The notes beneath the pieces were generated by a model. It searched no databases and was not told where the DNA came from. It was given only the letters and a program-made list of their open reading frames with translations. The translations under genes and the position numbers were made by a program. A DNA stretch of 57,692 nucleotides from CBCOTE01 sp965112965 (GTDB lineage Bacteria > Desulfobacterota > Desulfovibrionia > Desulfovibrionales > Desulfovibrionaceae): contig CBCOTE010000008.1 in NCBI GenBank assembly GCA_965112965.1, positions 1 to 57,692 of the forward strand. Direction: 5' to 3'. This document shows positions 1-9,464 of the stretch, piece by piece. Positions within the stretch are counted from its first letter, which is position 1. Each line of letters begins with the position of its first letter.

Positions 1-55
1 TCATGTCCCTCAGCTTCAGCGCGGTGATCTAATTGCTCCTGTGAACAACTTGGCC
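1..55. repeat. 55-bp direct repeat, copy 1
   Basis: These bases are identical to 3915-3969. The match begins at the first base of the window, so it may extend further upstream, and it ends where the two copies diverge after a run of C. Read in the same frame both copies encode VPQLQRGDLIAPVNN, which suggests a duplicated fragment of a former coding sequence. No transposase, target duplication or longer terminal structure is visible around it. Confidence 0.8.
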
Positions 56-2464
56 TGGCTTGTATTGGTGCTGCTGCCTGATTTTTTGTGGACTGCTGTA
101 TCCATAAAAATTAAGAGTCTATGCGTTTCGTTAGGTTAACACTATAAAATATATGACAATAGTTAATTTATAGAATTTTTAACCGGTGTTACGTTGTTTT
201 CCTTTCTAGGCCGTGATCTAACTATTAATACTTGGCGCAGTCGTCACAGAGTCCCGATTCCGCCACAAAAGTGACGTCGTGTGGATATCAATAACTCGTT
301 TTTTTACATACTTACTGACCATAGCCTGTTTGAGTGCTAGCGGGATGTGTGCTGCCCCGTAGTTATTTTTTTGTCGTTGAGATAGTACTTTGCTAAATCG
401 CTATCCGGCAGTGGTATGAGAATACATTATGGATATGATTATATATATTCTGTGCCGCTAGTTTATGGTTGATCTTCCTGATCAACCATAGGGGCCGAAA
501 TATATTTTTTTGGGAGAAACTCCGGTATTAACTGAGTTTTTTGTTACTTATTCAGTCTTTCATTTTTAAGTCTGAAATTCCTTTTTTAGTTCTTAAATCG
601 GCTTAAGACAAACTACTATGCCATGCTATTATAAGAATACTCCGGCTACAAGCTATATGTCAGGCTATTCCTGTATCAACATTATTATCAAAGTTTTTCA
701 GCTATATTGATGTTGAGCTGTCCATAATCATATACACCAAAGTGCGCTATACGCGTGAATTTGTGTAAGCAAATTGGCTTGGGCTGCCTTATGAGATCAA
801 AGAACTAGCTTTTTGCTGCCCGATGGTGTCGGTACGAGTCATGCCGAGCCAAGTTGTTAATGTGCAGGCCTTGGCGGCCATGTATACGACCGACAAGCCT
901 GATATTCATAAAGCAAACCTGCGCCGTAAGATAAAGTGCACGGCTGCCTATCTCCTGGGTCATCATGCCAAGCTATATTATTTTCGGTCGTTCGGTTAGT
1001 TCCGTTTTTTTTAGCCGGAATTTAAATGACGCCGCCTCTGATATTAGTTACAACGAGTCCGTGGTAGAGGACTAAGGTTGCATTGATCTAATAAGTCTGT
1101 GACATTGGCGATGTTCCCGCAAAATCTCGCTACCGGAGAGTACAGGCCGGCCAAGTCTGGGCGTGGAGGAGTAGTTTTTCTATTTTAGGCTGGCTAGAGC
1201 CACTACTCGTTGAGGAGGTAGCGGCGTTCCCTAAGAGGCAGGTGGCGGTTAGTGTCTACATTAAGGTGATCCAGTCGATTAGAAGAAGAGCTAAGTCGGT
1301 ATGAGCAGTCCTGGGTATGTCGGATGCTTGTGAACTAATAGGTCGGTTGGAGGTAGGGGAGACCTAAAAGAATAGTTATGGCACTAGTTAGGGCCAGCAA
1401 GTAGTCGTGCGGCCATCCAATTAGATCTCAGACATGACGTGTTGTAATAGCAAATAGGAAGGGTATGGGCGTCTAGTAGAAGTTATGGCTGTCTGCTTTA
1501 TTTAGACTATATTTAAGTCAACATAGTATATCGCCAGTGCCAAGCAATATCCGATATGGTGTCGATCGGGATACTAAGCCGCGAGTGGAGATATTTATGA
1601 TGAAGATAGGAAAAACGTCGTTCCGGATAGGTTGTCGGACAGAATAGGCAATACAGGCTGAATATTTTGGATCGTAGCCGCATCATGAGATATAAGGCTG
1701 TAAGTACGCCAAATACTCCACATAGTGAGTGTCAGGACTCTGCTTTGTTATTCTACGCAGCGGGTAAGGCCGGTATTACCTGAATCTTAGTCTGGACTGG
1801 AGGGCAGCCGCTTCTGCGTAACAGTCGTCCAAGTTTTTGGCATTATACATCAAGGCCAAGATATAGTTTAGCGGGGAGAAGAGCGTTTTTGAGGCCCCAG
1901 GATAAGGCTTAATGTATTTCTGGCGCTATGATGAGGAACAGGATTAATATCTTCAGTCTGATTCCGTTCATGGAGCGGTATACAGCTGGAGCCGATCCAT
2001 CTAGCAGACAAAGGAGTGTGTTGGTCAAAGTGTTCCGTGTTACGTTAAATTCGACGGTGGTGAGTGTGTCGGTTTAATGTTGGTAAAAAATAATGCAGAA
2101 TTGAAGCTGGCCCTTCTATCTCGCATTCAACTGACCAGACATAGTCTTGGCTTGGGAGATGATAGACAGGTGTAACGTGAATTATAGGGCAGAATGATGG
2201 CCAACACTAATGTCGACAGTCGTAAGGAATAACGCGCTCGAATTAGATATCCTGACTCTGCGCAGGTTGTTCGCTGCATGCATTCAGGTTGAAACTTTTT
2301 TATTTTTTATACTACAGTAAGTACGACCAAAAAAATTATGTTAGTGTCCTTCAGTTAGGTTTAATATGTTGCCGTTTGTAAGGCTATGATCTAAGAAGTA
2401 AACATATTTATCTATTTTGCCTAAGGGCAAAAAAATGTGCTGTCGGCTGGCCGGTAGGAGCTGT
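56..2464. other. 2.4 kb without an intact gene
   Basis: No frame here has a ribosome-binding site, start and recognisable protein. The plus strand is G-rich and unusually rich in TAG (about 17 in 1141-1500). A hairpin lies at 464-490. One frame from 607 to 999 is open except for a single TAA at 766-768 and could be a relic, but such lengths are expected by chance in this much sequence. I read the stretch as eroded genes. Confidence 0.55.
464..511. terminator. Hairpin followed by a T tract
   Basis: A perfect 10-bp stem (464-473 with 481-490, arms TATGGTTGAT and ATCAACCATA) closes a 7-nt loop. A run of T follows at about 503-511, twelve bases after the stem. The T tract is further away than in a textbook intrinsic terminator and no gene lies directly upstream, so this may be a leftover terminator of a lost gene. 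Confidence 0.35.
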
Positions 2465-3472
2465 ATGGAAGAAGAAGTAAATGGTGTAGAGATAGATCAT
2501 TTCCGTGGTAAGCGGGTGCTCATTACTGGTGGATTGGGGTTTATTGGTTCCAATTTGGCTCGGCGATTGGTTTCTCTAGGAGCTCATGTACTTATTGTTG
2601 ATAGCCTCATCTCAGAATACGGTGGTAGCTTAGCCAATATAGCCGGCTTCGATGACCGCGTGCATGTTAATATATCCGACGTCCGCGATCCCCATAGTAT
2701 GAAGTATCTCGTCCAGGGCCAGGACTTTCTCTTCAATCTGGCTGGCCAGACCAGTCACTTAGACTCTATGACCGACCCCTACATTGATCTAGAGATTAAC
2801 TGCCGCGCCCAACTTTCTATTTTAGAGGCCTGCCGCTATTATAATCGTGATGTAGTTGTAGTTTTTGCCAGCACTCGCCAGATATACGGTAAACCCCAAT
2901 ATTTGCCTGTTAATGAAAGTCACCTACTTCAACCTGTAGATGTAAATGGCATTAATAAGATGGCCGGGGAGTGGTACCATATCTTATATAATAATGTGTA
3001 CGGCATTCGAGCCTGTGCCCTACGTTTGACCAATACCTACGGCCCGCGCATGCGTATCAAAGATGCCCGCCAGACCTTCGTGGGTTGGTGGATTCGTCTT
3101 ATACTGGAAGACAAGCCTATCGAAGTCTGGGGGGGCGAGCAGTTGCGCGATTTCATCTATGTGGAGGACTGTGTGGACGCCATGCTTTTGGCTGCGGCCA
3201 ATGAGCGTGCCTGGGGCCGAGTATTTAACCTAGGCGGTAACGAAGTTATCAATCTCCGTCAGTTGGGTGAGCTCCTGGTAGCTAGCAATGGATCAGGCTG
3301 CTGCATCGTTCGTCAATTTCCTGAGGACCGCAAGCGTATCGATATCGGTGACTACTATGGCGACTATACGGCTATACGCTCTATGTTGGGCTGGAATCCT
3401 CGTACTTCCATCGATGCCGGACTCGTACAGACCCTTGCTTTCTACCGTAATCAGCTAGAGCTATATGTTTAA
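2465..3472 (+). CDS. NAD-dependent epimerase/dehydratase (extended SDR)
   Basis: A 335-residue extended short-chain dehydrogenase/reductase of the nucleotide-sugar epimerase/dehydratase type, probably cytoplasmic and acting on a sugar nucleotide for surface polysaccharide. The Rossmann motif TGGLGFIG is at residues 21-28, with an Asp after strand 2 (VDSL, about 46) that fits NAD binding. The catalytic Ser/Thr lies in FASTRQIYG (about 136). At the YxxxK position the sequence is NGINK: Lys165 is kept but the Tyr is Asn161. I chose the ATG at 2465 because AGGAG lies 5 bases upstream and the N-terminus then fits the family; an in-frame start at 2417 has no such site. Downstream are a glycosyltransferase and a methyltransferase, separated by relic DNA. 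The exact substrate cannot be told. Confidence 0.85.
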   Translation: MEEEVNGVEIDHFRGKRVLITGGLGFIGSNLARRLVSLGAHVLIVDSLISEYGGSLANIAGFDDRVHVNISDVRDPHSMKYLVQGQDFLFNLAGQTSHLDSMTDPYIDLEINCRAQLSILEACRYYNRDVVVVFASTRQIYGKPQYLPVNESHLLQPVDVNGINKMAGEWYHILYNNVYGIRACALRLTNTYGPRMRIKDARQTFVGWWIRLILEDKPIEVWGGEQLRDFIYVEDCVDAMLLAAANERAWGRVFNLGGNEVINLRQLGELLVASNGSGCCIVRQFPEDRKRIDIGDYYGDYTAIRSMLGWNPRTSIDAGLVQTLAFYRNQLELYV

Positions 3473-3914
3473 GGTGGTCGCGCTGATCTGATTATGGAGT
3501 AAGGAGGACGTTTCTTGCAAGTAAATTTCTCCTTAATAGCTCTCCCTTTAGTGACTGTCGTGGCACTGCAGGAGATCAGGAGAATGCTGGACAATGGGAA
3601 TGGCAAGAATGTATGAAATATAGGTTGTCCAGCGGAAACACGGATACAGCTGACGGCTGTTTTATTATTGTCTCTGGTTCCTATTCTATCCATTCGTTTG
3701 ACTTGGCCGCGGGAGATACTATCTGTCTTACCTAGCCTCGGTTTTTTTGCTACTACATGCCGACGACTATTTTTTAGTCACTACTATGGACGAGCGCGGT
3801 TCTTGGGCTACCGCAGACTTTTTTCGATAATTGGACGGTGTCGTTACACGCTCACCATGGCCATGGATAACTGCATAATATTTTTTTGTTAATAATTACG
3901 ATTAACCTATCTGA

Positions 3915-3969
3915 TCATGTCCCTCAGCTTCAGCGCGGTGATCTAATTGCTCCTGTGAACAACTTGGCC
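3915..3969. repeat. 55-bp direct repeat, copy 2
   Basis: Identical to window positions 1-55. Here the open frame continues on both sides (about 3886-4098) as a short hydrophobic fragment ending in FIFFIILSLIDLLEL, whereas copy 1 continues differently. The duplicated piece has therefore been joined to different flanks. Confidence 0.8.
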
Positions 3970-4153
3970 CTGGCGGGTACCTTATTTTATGGTGTTGTGG
4001 GTAAGGCATTTATTTTTTTCATAATACTTTCTTTGATCGATTTGCTCGAGCTATGCAAAAAAAACTATAATGGCTTACATGGTTCTTTTTTTGTCTAATA
4101 GCTTGGCAATGTTCGGTTATCTCTGCTTACAGTTGTGATACTGCATTTTTTGA

Positions 4154-4197
4154 TGCCACGCCATGGCGTGGCAGGGGTAGTTTTATTTTTTTGTTAC
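4154..4197. terminator. Palindromic hairpin with downstream T-rich tract
   Basis: Positions 4154-4173 form a perfect 20-bp palindrome (half-site TGCCACGCCA) that can fold as an 8-bp GC-rich stem with a CATG loop. GGGGTAG and then a T-rich tract follow at about 4181-4192. It resembles an intrinsic terminator, though the T tract is offset and the gene it would have served is not preserved. A dimeric-protein operator is an alternative. Confidence 0.35.
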
Positions 4198-4539
4198 CTA
4201 GTTGTTGACTTTCGTCGCCTCGAGATGTAATAAAATTAATAAATTTGGTGATTCTAGGCATAAAGTATGTTCTTATTAGGTTCTTACTAAAAGGATGCCA
4301 TCTGATTACTGATTTTTTTTAGGTAGTTCTGGTAGTGGGTATGGCGCGGCGCTTCGCATTCTATAGTCTTTAGCAGTGAGATGTGGGTAATAATCCTTGG
4401 GGCAATAGAAAGATACTGTTTTTTGCTATAGTCCTTCTGACATATAATACAGTATAAAACGGTTTAGTCAAGGGGCCATGTATTCTTTTTGATTCAATGA
4501 ATTCCGTTCTAAGCCGTTGAGTAGTCCGGTTATTTTTTT

Positions 4540-5002
4540 TGATGGCTGCCTTATCCGAGTGATTGTTGTACGGGGGTGCTGTTTGGGGTCATCTCTAATC
4601 GCAATATTTTTTTAAAAGCTAGGCTCGCTGATTCGTTGCCGGATTGGGTTCTGACGTTTATCTACCTATTGCTTCTGGGCGGTATATATACGGTCAACCC
4701 CTGTCTGGGTTTAATCCAGGCCTAACTACGGCGCACTGACTTGGCATTGCGGTAGTTTGATTAGATTCGGGCTACTATTGCTTTTTATCGTCAAGGCCAT
4801 AGCTAGTACAGGTAAAAATATTTTCTCTCAGGCTTCGGCTTATCATAGAAGCCAGTCTGGTCTGGGGAGAATGAAGCTATGTTGGGCCCTAGATGTTAAT
4901 GCTGCCTCTACTGCCTGGACAACAATGTCAGATCCTATTTTGTTATCTATTTTTTTATCTGCGTCACAAGTCTTAATTGTTATTATTCTGACCATTGGCT
5001 GA
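4540..5002 (+). pseudogene. Possible relic of a membrane protein
   Basis: Two consecutive plus-strand open fragments in different frames encode hydrophobic stretches: the first ends at the TAA at 4723-4725 and includes VLTFIYLLLLGG, the second runs 4757-5002 and includes FGLLLLFIVKAIA and SASQVLIVIILTIG. They lie directly upstream of a membrane-anchored glycosyltransferase. I cannot name a family. Lengths of this size occur by chance, so this is a weak call based on hydrophobicity and neighbourhood. Confidence 0.22.
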
Positions 5003-5103
5003 ATCATGGCCATGCAGCTTATTGAAGTTTGGCATTCTTTGTGATAAAAAAATACAGTGTTAGTCGTGAATTTTCGCTATTTTTTTCCAATAAGGTATCT
5101 TGC

Positions 5104-6129
5104 ATGTTGATTTCAATAGTTATCCCTACATACAACGGGTCGGCCTCCATCGGAAACTTGGTTCATCGGCTCGTCGAGGTGCTCGGAGAGACTGGGTTGG
5201 AAATTATCATCGTTAACGACTACAGCCCGGACAACACTGATGCAGTAATAGTCGGACTAATTGCTGAGTTCCCAAAGGTCATCACCTATGTTAAGCTCGC
5301 CTGTAACTTTGGCGAGCATAATGCAGTCATGGCCGGCTTGCACCAAGCACATGGGGAGTATGTCGTCATAATGGATGACGATTTTCAGAATCCGCCCGAG
5401 GAGGTTCCGCGTTTTATTGAGGAAGCCCGTTCTCGAGACCTAGATGTCGTGTATACGACATACGTGAAAAAACGTCATGCCTGGTGGCGTAACTTGGGCA
5501 GTTATTTCTTGAACCAGGTGGCTAATTTCATGATCGACAAGCCGCGGGGGCTTTATCTGTCGAGCTTTAAGTGTCTTTCACGTTTCGCGGTGCGTCAGAT
5601 TATTGAGTACACCGGACCGTACCCTTACCTCGATGGGCTACTCCTGCGCTCCACGCGGCGCATCGGTGTGATATTAGTGCAGCACCAGGAGCGCGAGGTC
5701 GGCCGCAGCGGCTACACATTTCGTAAATTAGTGCGGCTGTGGCTAAATATGTTTTTTAATTTTTCAATTATGCCGCTACGTCTAAGTTTTTTAGGCGGCA
5801 TAGTATTCTCAGGGGTGGGTTTTTTGGTGATGTTCTGGGTAATAGTAGAAAAAATTGTTAATCCGGCTGTGACCATGGGGTACGCTTCGCTAATGACTGG
5901 TATTGTGTTTTTTGCTGGCGTGCAGCTCATGGTTCTGGGTATGCTTGGGGAATATTTGGGTCGGCTATTTCTTTCAATTAATAAGACCCCGCAGTTTATC
6001 ATCCGGGAATGTTACCGTGGTGGCGAGTCAGAGTTGCTTGAAGGTATGCCTCAGTCGTTATCGGCAAGTCAAGTAGCGGATAAAGTCGCGGTTATGGGGG
6101 TAAAAAAATGCAGCAGTGGAACAGGATAG
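5104..6129 (+). CDS. Family 2 glycosyltransferase, GtrB/ArnC/DPM1-like
   Basis: A 341-residue GT-A glycosyltransferase with a C-terminal membrane anchor. Such proteins move a sugar from a nucleotide donor onto undecaprenyl phosphate at the inner face of the cytoplasmic membrane. The N-terminus ISIVIPTYNGS starts the nucleotide-binding fold, VNDYSPD (about 37-43) is the first acidic motif, and MDDDFQNPPEE (about 90-100) holds the DXD metal site. The GRSGYTFRKLVRLW segment precedes two membrane helices (roughly residues 220-246 and 260-290), as in GtrB and ArnC. I chose the ATG at 5104: an AAGGT lies about 8 bases upstream and the family begins here; an upstream TTG at 5029 would add 25 unlikely residues. 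It probably acts with the epimerase and methyltransferase in making a surface glycan. Donor and acceptor are unknown. Confidence 0.88.
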   Translation: MLISIVIPTYNGSASIGNLVHRLVEVLGETGLEIIIVNDYSPDNTDAVIVGLIAEFPKVITYVKLACNFGEHNAVMAGLHQAHGEYVVIMDDDFQNPPEEVPRFIEEARSRDLDVVYTTYVKKRHAWWRNLGSYFLNQVANFMIDKPRGLYLSSFKCLSRFAVRQIIEYTGPYPYLDGLLLRSTRRIGVILVQHQEREVGRSGYTFRKLVRLWLNMFFNFSIMPLRLSFLGGIVFSGVGFLVMFWVIVEKIVNPAVTMGYASLMTGIVFFAGVQLMVLGMLGEYLGRLFLSINKTPQFIIRECYRGGESELLEGMPQSLSASQVADKVAVMGVKKCSSGTG

Positions 6130-6308
6130 GCCGGCGGTCAGTACGAGACTGAGCGAGGAAGTCGAAGTGTTTAAGTGGCCGACAAGTGTACTGTTAGTGA
6201 CAGGAGTTATCGTAGTAAGCTATGTAAGCTCTAGTCGACGTTTAAAACGCTAAACATTATTTATTCCGCCTGTGAGGGGTGTGTCGGATGAACGAGTAGG
6301 TCAAGAAC

Positions 6309-7052
6309 GTGGAAGTACAAGAATATGCAGTAATGCGTGCATTTGAGGACGATTACTGGTGGTACCTGGGTCTACAGGATCTTATTTTTCGTTGCTTGCG
6401 TCGTTTTGATCCCTATGGTCGCTGTCGCCGCGTGCTTGATTCCGGTTGTGGCACGGGAAAGCTTTTGGATCTACTGGCTGAATTTGAGGCTTTTGGTTTT
6501 GATTTTTCGGTCGAGGCCGTGCGTTTTTGTCATGCGCGGCGACTATCGCGCTTAGTCCGGGCCTCAATTGTCGCTATCCCATTTGCGGATGCCTCTTTCC
6601 AGGCCATCTTCTCCATGGATGTAATTTGCTGTTTAGGGGCTTCAGACGTACCTAGATGCTTAATCGAGCTCGGTCGGATATTAGCTCCTGGAGGTTTGTT
6701 GTTCCTTAATTTACCGGCTTACCAGTGGTTACGCAGCCATCACGATCTAGCCGTGCATACTTATTGTCGATTTACTGCTCGAGATTTGCAGAGACAACTT
6801 GCCACAGCTGGCTTCGAGATACTTTTGTGTAGCTACCGCACCACTTTACTTTTTTTGCCAGTGGTGGTCATTCGTCTGGTGCAAAAGCTCCTGAATTCAC
6901 AGCCTCAGGCACCTACCTCAGATTTGAAATCCTTGCCCAGTTTTGTCAATACTCTGTTCACCCAGTTGCTTTTCTGGGAGAATCGGTACATTGTCGCGGG
7001 TGGTCGTTTTCTTTTTGGACTCTCAATTTTCGTCGTGGCCCGGCGTCGTTGA
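6309..7052 (+). CDS. SAM-dependent class I methyltransferase (type 11-like)
   Basis: A 247-residue protein starting at a GTG, with AGGT about 8 bases upstream. SAM-binding motif I is VLDSGCGTG (residues 42-50). MDVICCLGASDVPRCLIELGRILAPGG matches the later part of the methyltransferase_11 fold. The N-terminal EDDYWWYLGLQDLI segment is typical of methyltransferases found next to polysaccharide glycosyltransferases. A hydrophobic patch (about residues 178-192) may contact the membrane. The likely role is methylating a sugar or lipid-linked intermediate of the neighbouring glycan pathway. It lies 179 bp after the glycosyltransferase, with no terminator seen between. The substrate cannot be told. 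Confidence 0.8.
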   Translation: MEVQEYAVMRAFEDDYWWYLGLQDLIFRCLRRFDPYGRCRRVLDSGCGTGKLLDLLAEFEAFGFDFSVEAVRFCHARRLSRLVRASIVAIPFADASFQAIFSMDVICCLGASDVPRCLIELGRILAPGGLLFLNLPAYQWLRSHHDLAVHTYCRFTARDLQRQLATAGFEILLCSYRTTLLFLPVVVIRLVQKLLNSQPQAPTSDLKSLPSFVNTLFTQLLFWENRYIVAGGRFLFGLSIFVVARRR

Positions 7053-7766
7053 GCTGGGATAGCGTCGTCGTCCACATGCTCAGTGGGGGGGGTAGGGTGC
7101 CTAGCTATTAGGTTGTGTAGCCGCTAGTTGGTACTTCGTAGGCGCCGGGTACAGGCAATTGGCCGGGTCATTTGAGTTGGTTTAGTTGTCTTGATGTTTG
7201 TCGTTATTTTGATCTTCAAGTTTTATTCTAGAGTCTATCAGATAGTATCCAGTCTACCTGGAATTACAGACGATAGCTTTCAAAAAAAAGACGCGTAGTG
7301 GATGATTGTTTTTTAACGTCATATTTTTTTGTGCCGTTGACCGGGTCAATCCGGAATGGATTTTTTTTGCACAAGCTATTTTTCACGAGGGGAACGTTAT
7401 GAACGGCCGAACTAGCCATGCCATTCCTATCTTAATATCATCAAACATCGGGCTGCCGTTGTAATTTTTTATAATTGGGTGGGGTGAGGAAACATGGTCT
7501 GGATATAGTAAAGCCCGAGGGTCTGGCCTAAGGCCATTTAGGAGGATGTCGTACTCGGGTAGGTTAGTCGTTTCACACAATATAGGCTTAGTCTTTTCAG
7601 CAACTGTCGGAAGTAGTAATGTGATATAAAGGCACTAAGACGTTGTCTCAGGGTTGAGTCATGGCGCATGACAATGGGCAACTTATCTACGGTTTCGACG
7701 GCGATAAATATGTGAGAAGCGATTACTTTTTTCTCTTAATTTTGAAGTTTTATATGATATAGTATT

Positions 7767-8261
7767 ATGAAGCTCGATTTTACCGATGTCTGTTTTGTGC
7801 CTATTGCCCCGGATTGGGTTGTCCTGTATGATATCGGCCAGATTATTGATATAGAGCCTGACCTAGAGGAGTTTATATAGAAACAATCTGAACGCAGATG
7901 TATTTTTTTGGATTTCCATTTGCTTCAGTTCTATGAAATTTTGGAGACCGTAGCGATAGATAGGCTACACAAAAAAAGAGATGATCCAACGCAAAGAGAG
8001 AGTTTTTGTCTTCTTATGGTCAAGATATTGGTCCGACAGGTGTTAAAAAAGTGTTTCAATAACTTGAATAGCGAGTAATAGTATATTTATGTCAGAGGTA
8101 TGGGTCTTCAGCAATCCTTAAATCTGATCGTGACGGAAGAGGTATTGACTTGCCTGACAATGACAGCTGAGATGGCGGCCCGATGTATTGAGTCACTAGT
8201 CGTACTGAATGTATCCGTATTAGCAAGAGTCTGTGAATGTCTGAGGTGGCTGGCTGAATAA
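7767..8261 (+). pseudogene. Possible eroded protein gene with in-frame stops
   Basis: One frame of 164 codons begins at an ATG and is broken only by TAG at 7878, TAA at 8076 and TAG at 8079. It ends at the TAA at 8259-8261. The segments read like ordinary protein: DFTDVCFVPIAPDWVVLYDIG, then FYEILETVAIDRLHKKRDD, then LIVTEEVLTCLTMTAEMAAR. I do not recognise a family and see no ribosome-binding site. Open runs of this size can occur by chance, so this is tentative. Confidence 0.28.
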
Positions 8262-8346
8262 TTTATGCTTTTGTAGACGGTTAGCTAAATGCATATATCT
8301 CGTGTAGGAAGTTAGGCTTTGGGCTATGACAGTGTGATAGCTATGA

Positions 8347-8688
8347 TTATGTTTTAGAGCTGAGATAACGCCTGAGTTAGCAACAAATCGGGATTATCGT
8401 TACTATAGTATAAGTTTTTTTGTCTTAGGTCGTAGCTGTATTGAGGTTGGCTTTGTTCGAGAGGAAGCGGTTAAACTTAGAGCCGAATATTTATGATTCT
8501 TAAGCATTGCATCTTCTGATCATAGCCGTGACCTCGTTAGTGAAGAAGTGGTGTACGAAGTCGTACGTGGCAAGGGTCTGGCCGTTGATTTAGATCCGGT
8601 ATTCTGTAGCAACGGCAGCGCAATCCAAAATCGCTGTAGTTCACTATGGCTTTATGTGTTAGTTCTGGCAGCCTTTGTGGTTGTATAG
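8347..8688 (+). pseudogene. Possible eroded protein gene, one internal TGA
   Basis: A frame of 113 codons on the plus strand is interrupted once, by TGA at 8494-8496, and closes with TAG at 8686-8688. Sequence such as EVGFVREEAVKLRAEYL and DLVSEEVVYEVVRGKGLAVD looks protein-like, and the end is hydrophobic (LYVLVLAAFVVV). It has no start codon with a ribosome-binding site and no family I recognise. It could be the continuation, in another frame, of the relic at 7767-8261. Confidence 0.25.
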
Positions 8689-9252
8689 GACCGGATGATA
8701 TATCGGCAAAAAGAATTCGAGAGAAAGATTAAGATTGACCAATTCAGGTACCGTATGGAGGGGCCTAAGGTTTGGGACCACAACTAGGCCGAAAGTGGTC
8801 AAAGTTAGGATCGGATTTAGTTCTTTGGTTTGCATGGGTTGCATGGGTTACGTAAGTTAGGACACGCGGGAGCATACCCAAAGGTCTTTATTTCCCACCA
8901 TCTACTACCAATACATCGGCCTTGATGAGTAGAAGCATATCTAGAAAGTGGCGATGCTACTTGTTGAGATCAAGTTTTTTATATTTAGATCGGAAATACG
9001 GGTAGATTTTATATGGCAATGCCGTGCGGTTTGAGTTGTCTAGGTTTGGATGATAACAAGTTTGACCGCGTAGACGAATTTTATTGTTGAGTTCATAGGA
9101 AAAAGATGGCCTTCTTATTTTTTGAAGTTAACTATGAGATAGACGTCGTGGTTAGACTAGACTAGAGGTTGGCTAGACACTGCCTCGCAGCGGGCCTTCG
9201 CCGTTCGTTAGTATCAACATATCTGGTTGGGAGAAAAAAAGCGAAAAATTGT

Positions 9253-9280
9253 TTGACATTCCGGTGAGGCCGGATATATA
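9253..9280 (+). promoter_or_regulatory. Sigma-70-type promoter of the tRNA-tuf cluster
   Basis: TTGACA at 9253-9258 matches the -35 consensus exactly. TATATA at 9275-9280 lies 16 bases downstream as the -10 box, and the first tRNA begins 13 bases later. This is the best promoter match in the region and probably drives the four tRNAs and tuf. Confidence 0.7.
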
Positions 9281-9293
9281 TTTTTTTTATAAG

Positions 9294-9369
9294 GCTGGTG
9301 TAGCTCAACCGGTAGAGCAGCTGATTTGTAATCAGCAGGTTACGGGTTCGAGTCCCTTCGCCAGCTCCA
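9294..9369 (+). tRNA. tRNA-Thr(TGT)
   Basis: A 76-nt cloverleaf with the acceptor stem GCTGGTG pairing with CGCCAGC. The anticodon loop TTTGTAA gives anticodon TGT, the T arm carries GGTTCGAGTCC, and the CCA end is encoded. It is first in the Thr-Tyr-Gly-Thr-tuf cluster, the same order as thrU-tyrU-glyT-thrT-tufB of Escherichia coli. Confidence 0.95.
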
Positions 9370-9378
9370 AAAAACGCT

Positions 9379-9464
9379 GGAGGGGTTCTCGAGTGGCCAA
9401 AGGGAACAGACTGTAAATCTGTCGGTGTAAGCCTTCGGAGGTTCGAATCCTCCCCCCTCCACCA
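9379..9464 (+). tRNA. tRNA-Tyr(GTA)
   Basis: An 86-nt class II tRNA with the acceptor stem GGAGGGG pairing with CCCCTCC and anticodon GTA in the loop CTGTAAA. It has the long variable arm expected of bacterial tRNA-Tyr, a T arm with GGTTCGAATCC and an encoded CCA end. It follows tRNA-Thr by 9 bases. Confidence 0.95.

Larger units (their letters stand above)
3473..5103. other. 1.6 kb of relic DNA between polysaccharide genes
   Basis: No intact gene is supported. The stretch contains the second copy of the 55-bp repeat (3915-3969), a 20-bp palindrome (4154-4173), many T7-T9 runs, and hydrophobic open fragments on the plus strand at about 4540-4725 and 4757-5002, in two different frames. Given its neighbours this may be the remains of one or more membrane proteins of a polysaccharide cluster, such as a flippase or polymerase. 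That is inference from position and hydrophobicity only. Confidence 0.45.
7053..9252. other. 2.2 kb without an intact gene
   Basis: The stretch between the methyltransferase and the tRNA cluster. Plus-strand frames at 7767-8261 and 8347-8688 are long but interrupted by stops and are listed separately as possible relics. No RNA gene, insertion sequence or clear promoter was found before the one at 9253. Confidence 0.5.

Noticed and set aside
275..290. DnaA box or origin signal (TGTGGATA)
   Set aside because: A single near-match without a cluster of boxes, an AT-rich unwinding region in place or a dnaA/dnaN neighbour.
607..999. 130-codon frame with one TAA as a pseudogene
   Set aside because: No recognisable motif, no ribosome-binding site, and comparable open runs are expected by chance in this amount of sequence.
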